Part shown: positions 54,384 to 63,432 of the stretch, piece by piece
Layout of the letters: the number at the start of each line of letters is the position of its first letter
How positions within the stretch are numbered: position 1 is the first letter of the stretch
Origin: Candidatus Terasakiella magnetica
GTDB lineage: Bacteria; Pseudomonadota; Alphaproteobacteria; Rhodospirillales; Terasakiellaceae
Direction of reading: 5' to 3'
Assembly: GCF_900093605.1 (NCBI RefSeq)
Contig: NZ_FLYE01000005.1
Span: forward strand, 1 to 64,000
DNA: 64,000 nt
Made by a program: the position numbers and the translations under genes
Notes under the pieces: generated by a model
The model's input: the letters and a program-made list of their open reading frames with translations, nothing else
What the model was told of the DNA's origin: nothing
Databases searched by the model: none

Positions 54384-55654
54384 CAGCCCTCTCCTTTACC
54401 CAAAAGCCCTTGCAGTGCCGTCATGGTTTTCCCTAAAACAGCAGCTTGCATATAAGCGACGATCTTGGCATTAGCAGCCTGAACGTCACGTGCCTTTTCA
54501 TCACGAAAAAGCTCTGTTAATTTGGCTGCTATCTCAGGTTCATCTGCGACAATGGAAATGGCTTTACCATCAATGAAACGTTCCATCATCTCTTCAAAAT
54601 TGGTCATATAGGGACCACAGATTAAAGCACAATCAAGCCGTGCCGCCTCAAGCGGGTTTTGCCCGCCCAAAGGTTCCATGGATTTCCCCATAAACACTAG
54701 GGGAGAGAGACGATAAAACAGGCCAAGCTCACCTAACGTATCAGCCACATAGACATCTGTTTGCGGGTTTAATTCATCCTTTTGGCTACGCTGCGCAACA
54801 CTCAGGCCCAACTCTTTAAGCTCGCTAACAATTGTGCTTCCGCGCTCAGGATGGCGCGGTGCAATGAGGGTCAGGAGATTAGGGAATTGTGTTTTTAAGG
54901 CCTGATGGACACGGCCCATCATGACTTCTTCACCGTTATGAGTACTCGCTGCTAACCAAAGAGGTCGAGCCTCAAGGGTTTTTCTAAGTAAAACCAGCTC
55001 CTCTTCATCGCATGGTAAATCCGGGGAAGCATATTTTAAATTACCAAAAGATTCCACATGTTGTGCACCAAGCTGTTGATAGCGCAGGGCGTCTTTTTCC
55101 GTTTGGGCAAGGCACAGGTCAAAACAGCCCAACAATGTCTGGATAAAACCTTTTAGTTTTTGCCATGTGGCTAAGGATTTATCTGACATACGTGCATTAA
55201 CCAATGCCATTTTGACACCGCGTTTTTTCGTTTCCACCACCAGATTGGGCCAGAGTTCACTTTCGGCCCAAATGGCATAGTCAGGTTGCCAATGGTCCAA
55301 AAAAGCCCGCACATAAGGCAAACGGTCCACAGGGACAAACTGATGAATAACACCCTCAGGCAAACGTTTTTCCATTAAGGCAGCTGAGGTGATCGTGCCT
55401 GTGGTGATCATCACGTTAAAGGTGGGATATCTCTTTTGAATTTCATCAATCAGCGGCAAAAGAGAAATGGCTTCCCCCACACTGGCGCCATGCAGCCAGA
55501 CCATTTTACCCAAAGGTCTCGCAATGGAAGCTTGCCCCCTGCGCTCAGGAAAACGCGTGGGATGTTCTTTGCCACGGGCTAAACGTTTTTTGAGATAATG
55601 ATTAATCATCGGGCCAGTGATGGTGGTGAGCCCGCGATAAAGTGAATAGATCAT
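54383..55654 (-). CDS. waaA: 3-deoxy-D-manno-octulosonic acid transferase (Kdo transferase)
   Basis: 423 residues, GT30 fold. It adds Kdo residues from CMP-Kdo to lipid IVA. Signatures are WLHGASVGEAISLLPLIDEI with the catalytic Glu, WAESELWPNLV, NARMSDKS, LIAPRHPERG and the C-terminal PLGGQNPLEAARLDCALICGPYMTNFEEM. It is adjacent to the DUF374 stop without a gap and upstream of lpxK. Confidence 0.95.
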   Translation of the reverse strand: MIYSLYRGLTTITGPMINHYLKKRLARGKEHPTRFPERRGQASIARPLGKMVWLHGASVGEAISLLPLIDEIQKRYPTFNVMITTGTITSAALMEKRLPEGVIHQFVPVDRLPYVRAFLDHWQPDYAIWAESELWPNLVVETKKRGVKMALVNARMSDKSLATWQKLKGFIQTLLGCFDLCLAQTEKDALRYQQLGAQHVESFGNLKYASPDLPCDEEELVLLRKTLEARPLWLAASTHNGEEVMMGRVHQALKTQFPNLLTLIAPRHPERGSTIVSELKELGLSVAQRSQKDELNPQTDVYVADTLGELGLFYRLSPLVFMGKSMEPLGGQNPLEAARLDCALICGPYMTNFEEMMERFIDGKAISIVADEPEIAAKLTELFRDEKARDVQAANAKIVAYMQAAVLGKTMTALQGLLGKGEG

Positions 55655-56347
55655 CTAAGCAGGCTCCACCGCAGGATGACCTGTGAGGCGATCAGCCTCA
55701 TTGGTCACATGGGTCAGCTCATCTTCAATTTTTTGCTGCCATTGATCAAGCTCCTCACCCTTTGCTTTTTTAGGGACCTCAATTGCATCCCCCCAGACAA
55801 ACACCCCTTTTGAAAAAGGCAAGGCCACACAGAAACGGTCCCAACTGCTGACATGTTTGCGCCGTGTTGAGCCAAAAGCACAGGGGATCACAGGCACGCC
55901 AGACATTTTTGCCACATTAACCACACCCGCACTAGCGCGCATGCGCGGACCGCGCGGACCATCTGGGGTAATGCCGATACATTGCCCGTTTTTTACCGCC
56001 TTAAGCATGGCGCGCAGGGCCGTTGCCCCGCCTTTGGATGTGGAGCCCTCAATGGTGTGGATACCAAAATGCCCCACCGTTTGGGCGATCAACTGCCCAT
56101 CGCGATGCGCAGAGATCAACATATGGATATCTTTTTTGCGATCCCAGCAATAAGGCATCAATAAAATGCGCCCATGCCAGAACGCGAGGATGAAAGGCTT
56201 ACCTTCATCCCAAAAACGTTTCGGCACCTCGCCATTTATCACATCCCAGCGCCCGGTGAGATAGACAAAGCGGATATATTGCGCCCCGACCCAGCATAAA
56301 AACTTTCGAAACCCGTCTGATTTGGTGATGGATTTGATCAAGCTCAT
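55655..56347 (-). CDS. DUF374/LPLAT-type acyltransferase-like protein
   Basis: 230 residues. FILAFWHGRILLMPY carries the acyltransferase-like H-x-x-R segment, SAHRDGQLIAQTVGHFGIHTIEGSTSKGGATALRAMLKAVKNGQCIGITPDGPRGPRM is the family core, followed by SGVPVIPCAFGSTRRKHVSSWDRF. DUF374 proteins are membrane-associated and frequently sit in lipid A operons; the reaction is not established. It overlaps msbA by ATGA and abuts waaA. Confidence 0.9.
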   Translation of the reverse strand: MSLIKSITKSDGFRKFLCWVGAQYIRFVYLTGRWDVINGEVPKRFWDEGKPFILAFWHGRILLMPYCWDRKKDIHMLISAHRDGQLIAQTVGHFGIHTIEGSTSKGGATALRAMLKAVKNGQCIGITPDGPRGPRMRASAGVVNVAKMSGVPVIPCAFGSTRRKHVSSWDRFCVALPFSKGVFVWGDAIEVPKKAKGEELDQWQQKIEDELTHVTNEADRLTGHPAVEPA

Positions 56348-58122
56348 GCGTTTTCCACACTTTCATCATCAGAAAATTGCATGGCATATAGCTTGGCATA
56401 GATACCGTCATGATCGATCAATTGGGCGTGCGTGCCTTGTTCAGCCACACGGCCCTGATCAATCACATAAATCAGGTCCGCATCCACAACGGTTGAAAGA
56501 CGGTGCGCAATCACCAAAGTGGTGCGCTCTTTCATCAGCTCAGTTAAGGCCGCCTGCACTTTGCGCTCACTTTGAGTATCAAGCGCAGATGTAGCTTCAT
56601 CCAACAACAGGATCGGTGCATTTTTTAACATGGCGCGCGCAATGGAAACCCGCTGGCGCTGCCCACCCGATAGCTTGACCCCATCTTCGCCGACAATGGT
56701 GTCATACCCTTCTGGCAATTCCATAATGAATTCATGAGCCGCTGCATGTTTGGCAGCTTCAATGATCTCTTCTTCACTCGCCTCAAAACGCCCATAAGCG
56801 ATATTGGCACGGATGGTATCATCAAACAGGACAATTTCTTGGCTCACCAACGCGCACGCTTTGCGCAATGACGTCAAGTTCACATCGCGTATATTCTGCC
56901 CATCAATGAGAACTGAGCCATCATTCACATCATAAAAACGCGGCACAAGGTTCAACACGGTGGATTTCCCCGCCCCGCTTGGCCCCACAAGGGCGACGGT
57001 TTTACCCGCTGGAATATCCAAAGTAAATTGATGCAGGGCAGGCTTGTCTTCCTCATACGAAAACTCGATATCCTTAAATAAAATCCCGCCCTGTTTCACC
57101 TGCAAGTCCGGTGCATCTAGAGCAGCTTGAATGGAAGGCTCGATATCGCGAATGGTATACATGCGCTCTGCACCCGCTAAGCCGCCTTGCATTTCAGAGT
57201 TCAGGTTTGCCAGACGTTTTGCAGGCTCATAACACATCAGGGCAGAGCCTAGAAAGGCCATGAAATCGCCTGTGGTTTTCACCCCTTCAATCACCTGATA
57301 GCCGCCATACACAATCACCACAGCAACTGCAAAACCCGCAACTGTTTCCATAATCGGCGAGTTTAAGGCCTTGGTGCGCTCTGCCTTAAAGACAAGCGCA
57401 CGGATATTTTCCGTAATGCCGCGCACACGGCCCTGTTCGTATTTTTCCATACGATAGGCTTTGACATGGCGAATGCCTGACAGGGTCTGGCCCAACAAAG
57501 TAATCAACAAGCCAATTTCTGTCTGTGTATTGACCGTGACTTTACGAATGCGACGTCCCAATTTTAAAACAGGGCCAATGGTAATGGGAAAAACCACCAA
57601 GGCCAATAAGGCCAGCTGCCAGTTGGTGGTCAACATCACGATAACCATACCGATCAGTAAGGTTAAATCTTTACCCGCACTGGTAAGGACCTTGGTTGCG
57701 GTATTGCGCATCAAAACCGTATCGTTGGTGATACGGGCAACCAATGTGCCGCTGGGATTGGCATGAAAGAAGTTTAAATCCATGCGCATAAAATGATCAT
57801 ACATTTTAACCTGTAGATCAGTCACAATGCGCAAACCCAACCAGGACATGCTCGCAGCCTGCCCATAATAGGCAATGGATTTCACCAGATAGATGAAGAT
57901 AATCGCCACCCCGATGGTCCAGAGCATTTCTTCGTTTTTATTGGTAAAAATATCATCAAAAACAGGCTTGAGAATAAACATACTCATAGACGCTGCCACA
58001 GAAGACACCAGCATAAAGACCAGCGCTAAAAAGACCTGCATTTTATACGGACCGACACTTTCTTTAACGAGACGTTTCATCAAAGAGAACGTGCGGGTGT
58101 CCAGCTTCTTTTTCTGTTCCAA
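56344..58122 (-). CDS. msbA: Lipid A export ABC transporter MsbA (permease-ATPase)
   Basis: About 592 residues from a TTG at 58122, which has GAGGAA 9 bases upstream. A TTG at 58146 and an ATG at 58080 are alternatives, so the N-terminus is uncertain. Six membrane helices are followed by an ABC domain with Walker A ALVGPSGAGKSTVLNL, signature VKLSGGQRQRVSIARA, Walker B ILLLDEATSALD and the H-loop IAHRLS. It flips lipid A-core across the inner membrane. It sits with lpxK, waaA and an lpxL-like gene, which supports the specific name over a general multidrug exporter. Confidence 0.9.
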   Translation of the reverse strand: MEQKKKLDTRTFSLMKRLVKESVGPYKMQVFLALVFMLVSSVAASMSMFILKPVFDDIFTNKNEEMLWTIGVAIIFIYLVKSIAYYGQAASMSWLGLRIVTDLQVKMYDHFMRMDLNFFHANPSGTLVARITNDTVLMRNTATKVLTSAGKDLTLLIGMVIVMLTTNWQLALLALVVFPITIGPVLKLGRRIRKVTVNTQTEIGLLITLLGQTLSGIRHVKAYRMEKYEQGRVRGITENIRALVFKAERTKALNSPIMETVAGFAVAVVIVYGGYQVIEGVKTTGDFMAFLGSALMCYEPAKRLANLNSEMQGGLAGAERMYTIRDIEPSIQAALDAPDLQVKQGGILFKDIEFSYEEDKPALHQFTLDIPAGKTVALVGPSGAGKSTVLNLVPRFYDVNDGSVLIDGQNIRDVNLTSLRKACALVSQEIVLFDDTIRANIAYGRFEASEEEIIEAAKHAAAHEFIMELPEGYDTIVGEDGVKLSGGQRQRVSIARAMLKNAPILLLDEATSALDTQSERKVQAALTELMKERTTLVIAHRLSTVVDADLIYVIDQGRVAEQGTHAQLIDHDGIYAKLYAMQFSDDESVENA

Positions 58123-58167
58123 CGCGTGATGTTCCTCATACCCCAAAATTTGAGGCGCACATTATCA

Positions 58168-59517
58168 TTAAGAGGATTGTCCGGCAACTGTAAGTCCATC
58201 AATACGCAGGCTTGGCGCATTGGTGCCGTATTTAAATTCCAGATCATCAGCCGGAGTTAAATTCATGAACATGTCTTTTAAGTTCCCCGCAATGGTCAAT
58301 TCAGACACGGGATAGACAATTTCACCATTTTCAATCCAGAAACCCGCCGCCCCGCGGCTGTAATCCCCTGTCACCGTATTCACGCCCATGCCGATGAGCT
58401 CGGTGACATAAAAACCCTGCTTGATCGCCCCGATCATTTCTTTAAGGGAATGCTCACCTGCTTCCATATAGAAATTCGTTGTACTGGGTGAAGGTGGAGA
58501 GCCTGTACCGCGTGCCGCATGGCCCGTGCTTTCAAGGCCGAGCTGGCGCGCTGAGCGTAAATCAAGTATCCAGCTATTGAGCACACCGTCTTTAATAATC
58601 TCGCGTTTTTGATTGGCTAAACCTTCCCCATCAATGGGTTTGGAGCGCAAACCACGTTTGCGATGCGGGTCATCCACAATGGTGATTTTAGAGCCAAAAA
58701 TACGCTCATCCATACGGTCTTTTAAAAAACTGGTGCCCCGTGCAACAGAATTGCCGTTAATCGCCCCTGTTAAATGCCCCAAAATTCCGTTTGAAACCCG
58801 TGTGGAATAAATGATCGGCACCTGCTGAGTTTCCACTTTGCGTGGATTAAGGCGTGCAACGGCCTTTTCACCAGCCTTCAGCCCAACCTCTTCAGGCTTA
58901 TCTAAATCTTGTGCAAAAACGGCTGAGGTATATTCATAATCACGCTCCATCTCCGTGCCACTACCTGCCAGAACCGAGGCACTGATAGAACAACCAGATG
59001 AGCTATAGGCATGGGATAAACCGTTTGAGGCTGCAATTGCCACATCATGGCGCCCCCAACTGGCCTCTGCCCCTTCTGAGTTGGTCACCCCTTCAACTGC
59101 GCGTGCGCTTTCTTCAGCCTTTGTTGCCCAATCAATTAATTGGGCTTCATCAGGCTCATAAGGATCATAGCCCTCCACATCGGGAAATTCAGTTGCGAGC
59201 TGATCAGGATCAGCCAAGCCACAATAGGGGTCTTCTGGCACCACGCGTGCCATATCAACACAACGCTGGGCCAACTCATCTAGCGCATCGGCGTTAAAAT
59301 CACTGGAAGAAACAATGGCTTGGCGCTTACCAATAAAGACGCGCAAGCCCATGTCCTGGCCTTCAGAACGTTCAAGATTTTCTGGTTTACCCAAACGTTG
59401 GGACAATGACAAAGACGTGCCTTGCACCAAAACCGCATCGGCAGACTCTGCGCCAAGCTTTTGGGCTTTTTCAATCAGGTTATTTAACAGATCAAGATTG
59501 TTCTGGTGCTGGCTCAT
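58168..59517 (-). CDS. pmbA: Metalloprotease-related protein PmbA/TldE
   Basis: 449 residues. TldD/PmbA family: LRVFIGKRQAIVSSSDFNADALDELAQRCVDMARVVPEDPYCGLADP near the N-terminus and GHAARGTGSPPSPSTTNFYMEAG in the C-terminal half. PmbA lacks the HExxxH of its partner TldD and forms the TldD/TldE protease complex; tldD is not in this window. It lies 45 bases or less before msbA on the same strand, and 85 bases after ubiD with a REP-like repeat between. Confidence 0.93.
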   Translation of the reverse strand: MSQHQNNLDLLNNLIEKAQKLGAESADAVLVQGTSLSLSQRLGKPENLERSEGQDMGLRVFIGKRQAIVSSSDFNADALDELAQRCVDMARVVPEDPYCGLADPDQLATEFPDVEGYDPYEPDEAQLIDWATKAEESARAVEGVTNSEGAEASWGRHDVAIAASNGLSHAYSSSGCSISASVLAGSGTEMERDYEYTSAVFAQDLDKPEEVGLKAGEKAVARLNPRKVETQQVPIIYSTRVSNGILGHLTGAINGNSVARGTSFLKDRMDERIFGSKITIVDDPHRKRGLRSKPIDGEGLANQKREIIKDGVLNSWILDLRSARQLGLESTGHAARGTGSPPSPSTTNFYMEAGEHSLKEMIGAIKQGFYVTELIGMGVNTVTGDYSRGAAGFWIENGEIVYPVSELTIAGNLKDMFMNLTPADDLEFKYGTNAPSLRIDGLTVAGQSS

Positions 59518-59537
59518 TTATTTTTTCCTTATCACTT

Positions 59538-59561
59538 GTCACCCTCACGAACGCGGGGATC
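59538..59561. repeat. REP-like palindromic repeat copy between ubiD and pmbA
   Basis: GTCACCCTCACGAACGCGGGGATC resembles the GTCATCCCCGCGAAAGCGGGGATC type of dispersed repeat, with several differences in the left arm. It fills much of the 85-base gap between two minus-strand genes. Confidence 0.35.
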
Positions 59562-59602
59562 GCCTTTCTTTCAAGATATTCCAATTCTTGAAACAATCAA
59601 GC

Positions 59603-61114
59603 TCACTCTTTCCAAATCGGCTCGCCTGAACCCGGCAGGCCGAGGCTGTCCCAAATATCAGAGACTTTATCCACCACCTCTTGGTCCATGCGGATTTTCT
59701 CGCCCCATTCGCGGTGGGTTTCATTGCCCATCTTGTTGGTAGCATCCCAACCGACTTTGCCGCCAAGCCCGCTTTCAGGTGAGGCAAAATCAAGATAATC
59801 AATCGGGGTATTTTCCACCATCATGGTATCGCGCACAGGATCCATGCGCGTTGAAACCGCCCACCAGACATCTTTCCAATCCCGACAATCAATATCCTCA
59901 TCCACCACAATGATGAATTTCGTATACATAAATTGGCGCAAGAAAGACCAACATCCCATCAAGACCCGCTTGGCATGACCGGGATAAGCCTTTTTAATGG
60001 AAACCACCGCCACACGATAAGAACACGCCTCTGGCGGTAGCCAGAAATCCACAATTTCAGGGAACTGTTGCTGCAAAAGCGGTACAAACACATCATTTAA
60101 GGCTTCACCCAACACTGAGGGCTCATCCGGTGGACGCCCGGTAAAGGTGGATAAAAAGATCGGTTTTTTGCGCATGGTAATGGCGCTGATTTCAAAAACA
60201 GGGAAATCTTCCACACTGTTATAATAACCGGTGTGATCCCCATAAGGTCCTTCTGCGGCCTCTTCATCATGGCGCACATAACCTTCAAGCACGATCTCTG
60301 CCTCAGCAGGCACTTTAAGCGGGACGGTCTTACAATCCACCAGTTCGACTTTCTTGCCACGCAGCAATCCGGCAAACTGATATTCTGAAAGTGTGTCAGG
60401 CACGGGGGTGACCGCGGCTAAAATGGTGCCCGGATCAGCACCGAGCACAATGGCAACGGGCATAGGCTCATTTTTCTCTTTGACCCAGCGCGCAAAATGC
60501 TGCGCCCCGCCGCGATGCTTAAGCCAGCGCATGATGCAGCGGTTTTTACCCAGCACCTGCATGCGATAAATGCCCAGATTAAAATTATCTGTTTTGCCCG
60601 TGCCCGGCCCATGGGTCACCACCAAGGGCCATGTAATAAGCGGCGCAGGCTCACCGGGCCAACAGGTCTGGATGGGGAAATCAGCCAAATCAATATCATC
60701 GCCTTCCAACACCACTTCCTGACAAGGTGCTTTGCGCACGGTCTTGGGCTTCATGGACATGACGGTTTTTGCCAGTGGCAGCAGGCTTAAGGCTTCTTTA
60801 AAACCACCGGGAGGCTCAGGCTGTTTTAAAAAGGCCAGTGTCTCGCCAACTTCGCGCAATTGAGACGGCTCACGGTCCATCCCCCAAGCCACGCGCTCAA
60901 CCGTGCCAAATAGATTGACCAGCACGGGGATGTCATATTTGCGCCCCTCAGCAGTCTCTACATTTTCGAATAAAACAGCCGGGCCTTCTTCTGCCAAAAG
61001 GCGGGTCTGAATTTCTGTCATTTCCAGAACAGGTGAGACAGGTGTGCTCACCCGTTTTAAACGCCCTTCTTTTTCCAGACGATCCATAAAATCACGCAGC
61101 GATGAAAACGGCAT
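59603..61114 (-). CDS. ubiD: UbiD-family decarboxylase (4-hydroxy-3-polyprenylbenzoate decarboxylase)
   Basis: 503 residues from the ATG at 61114, with GAGGG 8 bases upstream; a GTG at 61129 gives five more residues. It is the prenylated-FMN-dependent decarboxylase of ubiquinone synthesis. It starts [52 protein letters not shown] is the cofactor-binding block, and [12 protein letters not shown] with the catalytic Glu region follows. The cofactor comes from UbiX (38784). The length is standard. Confidence 0.95.
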   Translation of the reverse strand: MPFSSLRDFMDRLEKEGRLKRVSTPVSPVLEMTEIQTRLLAEEGPAVLFENVETAEGRKYDIPVLVNLFGTVERVAWGMDREPSQLREVGETLAFLKQPEPPGGFKEALSLLPLAKTVMSMKPKTVRKAPCQEVVLEGDDIDLADFPIQTCWPGEPAPLITWPLVVTHGPGTGKTDNFNLGIYRMQVLGKNRCIMRWLKHRGGAQHFARWVKEKNEPMPVAIVLGADPGTILAAVTPVPDTLSEYQFAGLLRGKKVELVDCKTVPLKVPAEAEIVLEGYVRHDEEAAEGPYGDHTGYYNSVEDFPVFEISAITMRKKPIFLSTFTGRPPDEPSVLGEALNDVFVPLLQQQFPEIVDFWLPPEACSYRVAVVSIKKAYPGHAKRVLMGCWSFLRQFMYTKFIIVVDEDIDCRDWKDVWWAVSTRMDPVRDTMMVENTPIDYLDFASPESGLGGKVGWDATNKMGNETHREWGEKIRMDQEVVDKVSDIWDSLGLPGSGEPIWKE

Positions 61115-61208
61115 GTCAGACACCCTCACTCAAAAAAATCCTTCACGTCATCTCATAACAAGGAGCGAACAAGACTTACAGAACTTTATCTTAAATCAGG
61201 ACAGTTTA

Positions 61209-61523
61209 ATGATGATTCCCGCCCAAACGACCAAAGAACTCCTCGAATCCTTACATGGTGAGCTGATCACCCGTGAGGGGGAGCCCGATTATGCGCGCTA
61301 TAACGTGATGGAAACCCTTGATAAACGCTTTTGCTCTTTTTGTAATCTTATTGCTAATGCCGAAGATGATTTAAGCATTATCCTATCGTTGATTGATAAG
61401 GACCCCGACTGTAAAGACCACAGCCCGCTTAGAAAGCTTCAGGCGCTGGTGGATTATGTAGAAATTGCCTGTGCAATTTATGCTAGTGAGCCTAAAAAGC
61501 CTGTAAATACAATCTTGCATTGA
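61209..61523 (+). CDS. Small protein of unknown function
   Basis: 104 residues from the ATG at 61209, which has AGGA 7 bases upstream. The frame is open back to 61044, but an earlier ATG at 61113 would overlap the ubiD start codon and has no ribosome site. It has an acidic, helical composition with two close Cys (CSFCNLIANAEDDLSIILSLIDKDPDCKDHSPLRKLQALVDYVEIACAIY). There is no membrane segment. I do not recognise a family. The next gene, the HD-GYP protein, starts 80 bases downstream on the same strand. Confidence 0.65.
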   Translation: MMIPAQTTKELLESLHGELITREGEPDYARYNVMETLDKRFCSFCNLIANAEDDLSIILSLIDKDPDCKDHSPLRKLQALVDYVEIACAIYASEPKKPVNTILH

Positions 61524-61603
61524 TTATCTTGAAAGCTCTATAAAAATTCTACAAAGCTGTTAGAATAGCTTCAAATAACACAACAAAATTAGGTTTTAGG
61601 CAC

Positions 61604-63382
61604 ATGGAAGATAGACGGGAAAATAGATATCGCAAACTTTTGGATATCAGCCTTGCCCTCTCAACGGAACGTAACTCAACCCGTTTGATGGAACAAATTC
61701 TAGATGAAGCCAAAACCATGTGTAACGCCGATGGCGGAACACTTTATCGCGTGATTGATGATGATAAACGCCTGCGTTTTGAGATCATGCGAAACGACAG
61801 CCTCAATATCTATAATGGCGGCACCTCCGGCAATGAGATCAAACTGCCACCTGTTGAGCTGTTTAATGCAGAAACAGGGGAAGAAAACCACAAAAACGTG
61901 GCTTCTTATTGTGCGCTTTCCAAGAAAACCATCAGTGTTGATGATGCCTATACTTTTGCCGATTTTGATTTTGCTGGTACCAAAAAATTCGATGAAGCCA
62001 CGGGCTATCGCTCCAAGTCCTTTTTGACTGTACCGCTTTATAACAATGAAGGTCGTGTTATTGCGGTTTTGCAGCTCCTCAATTCACAAGACCGTGAAAC
62101 CGGCGAAGTTGTGCCTTTTGATACGGAACTTCAGCCCTTTGTGGAAGCCTTGGCAGCCCAAGCCGCCATCGCCCTTGATAACCAGCTCCTTGTTGAAGCG
62201 CAAAAAGAATTGCTTGCTTCTTTCATCAGCCTGATTGCAGGCGCGATTGACGCCAAATCTGCTTATACAGGTGGTCACTGTCAACGTGTGCCTGTGCTAA
62301 CCGACATGTTGGCAGATGCGGCAAAAGGTGAGACAAAAGGTGTCTTTGCTGATTTTGATATGAGCGAAGAAGACCAATATGAGCTGCATATCGCAGGCCT
62401 GCTGCATGATTGCGGTAAAGTCACCACCCCTGAATATATCGTGGATAAAGCCACCAAGCTTGAAACCATTTATGACCGCATCCATGAAGTGCGCATGCGT
62501 TTTGAAGTAATGAAACGCGATGCAGAAATCAATTACCTCAAGGCTGTAGCCGCAGGCGGTGATGAAAAAGGCCTGAAAGAAGCGTTTGATAAACGCATTA
62601 CCCAGCTTGATGATGATTTTGCCTTTATCGCAGAATGTAATGTGGGCGGTGAGTTCATGGCACCTGAGCGTATGGAACGCCTTGATGAAATCTCCAAACT
62701 GAAATGGACACGCACGCTGTCTGATCGCCTTGGTATCGGTCATGAAGAAAAGACCCGCAAGGAATCCGCTGGGGAAGAAGCACCTCTGCCAACGGTGGAA
62801 AATATTCTCTCTGATCGCGCTGATCATATCTTTGCGCGCAAAGATAAATCTTTGTTTGAAGAGGGTAACCCGTATGGCTTTAACATGGCGCCGCCTGAAA
62901 ATATGTATAATCAAGGCGAGCTTTATAACCTGAAGGTCAAAGCTGGTACGCTTACAGAAGAAGACCGCTTTAAAATTAACGATCACATCGTGCAAACCGT
63001 TATTATGCTTGATCAACTGCCGTTTCCGCGCCACCTCAAACGGGTGCCGGAATATGCAGGGGGTCACCATGAGAAAATGGACGGCACAGGCTATCCGCGC
63101 AAGCTCAATTCCGATGATATGTCCTGGCCTGCACGCATGATGGCAGTGGCTGATATCTTTGAAGCTCTCACAGCGGCTGATCGCCCTTATAAACTGCCCA
63201 AGACCCTGTCACAGTCTGTGAAGATCATGTCCTTTATGGTGAAAGACAACCATATTGATAAAGACCTGTTTGAGCTGTTCCTAAGCTCGGGTAAATATAA
63301 GGAATATGCAGAGAAATTCCTGAAACCTGAACAGATTGATGAAGTTGATATCAGCCAATATGTCAAAACAGCTGCAGAGTAA
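61604..63382 (+). CDS. GAF and HD-GYP domain phosphodiesterase with a large insertion
   Basis: 592 residues. A GAF domain fills about 1-195 (LYRVIDDDKRLRFEIM, SKSFLTVPLYNNEGRVIAVLQLLN). An HD-GYP domain follows: CQRVPVLTDMLADAA, LLHDCGKVTTPEYIVDKATKLE with His268-Asp269, HIVQTVIMLDQLPFP, then GGHHEKMDGTGYPRKL with H488-H489 and GTGYP at 494-498, and DIFEALTAADRPYK. Normally about 65 residues separate HD from HHE; here it is about 220, so a 150-residue helical insert (about 287-436) splits the domain after the DKATKLE segment. Such enzymes hydrolyse cyclic di-GMP or bind related ligands. It is cytoplasmic. Confidence 0.88.
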   Translation: MEDRRENRYRKLLDISLALSTERNSTRLMEQILDEAKTMCNADGGTLYRVIDDDKRLRFEIMRNDSLNIYNGGTSGNEIKLPPVELFNAETGEENHKNVASYCALSKKTISVDDAYTFADFDFAGTKKFDEATGYRSKSFLTVPLYNNEGRVIAVLQLLNSQDRETGEVVPFDTELQPFVEALAAQAAIALDNQLLVEAQKELLASFISLIAGAIDAKSAYTGGHCQRVPVLTDMLADAAKGETKGVFADFDMSEEDQYELHIAGLLHDCGKVTTPEYIVDKATKLETIYDRIHEVRMRFEVMKRDAEINYLKAVAAGGDEKGLKEAFDKRITQLDDDFAFIAECNVGGEFMAPERMERLDEISKLKWTRTLSDRLGIGHEEKTRKESAGEEAPLPTVENILSDRADHIFARKDKSLFEEGNPYGFNMAPPENMYNQGELYNLKVKAGTLTEEDRFKINDHIVQTVIMLDQLPFPRHLKRVPEYAGGHHEKMDGTGYPRKLNSDDMSWPARMMAVADIFEALTAADRPYKLPKTLSQSVKIMSFMVKDNHIDKDLFELFLSSGKYKEYAEKFLKPEQIDEVDISQYVKTAAE

Positions 63383-63392
63383 ACCATGCGCT

Positions 63393-63428
63393 GCATCATT
63401 TTCGAGTTAATCGAAACGCAAATGATGC
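63393..63428. other. Hairpin directly upstream of the last gene
   Basis: GCATCATTTTCGA (63393-63405) and TCGAAACGCAAATGATGC (63411-63428) form an 8-bp outer stem and a 5-6-bp inner stem around GTTAA, with an asymmetric bulge. It ends four bases before the ATG at 63433, leaving no free ribosome-binding site. No T run follows, so it is probably not a terminator. Confidence 0.45.
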
Positions 63429-63432
63429 TCAC

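Noticed and set aside
61113-61208. Earlier start (ATG 61113) for the small protein after ubiD
   Set aside because: It would overlap the ubiD start codon on the other strand and lacks a ribosome site, whereas ATG 61209 has AGGA at 7 bases.
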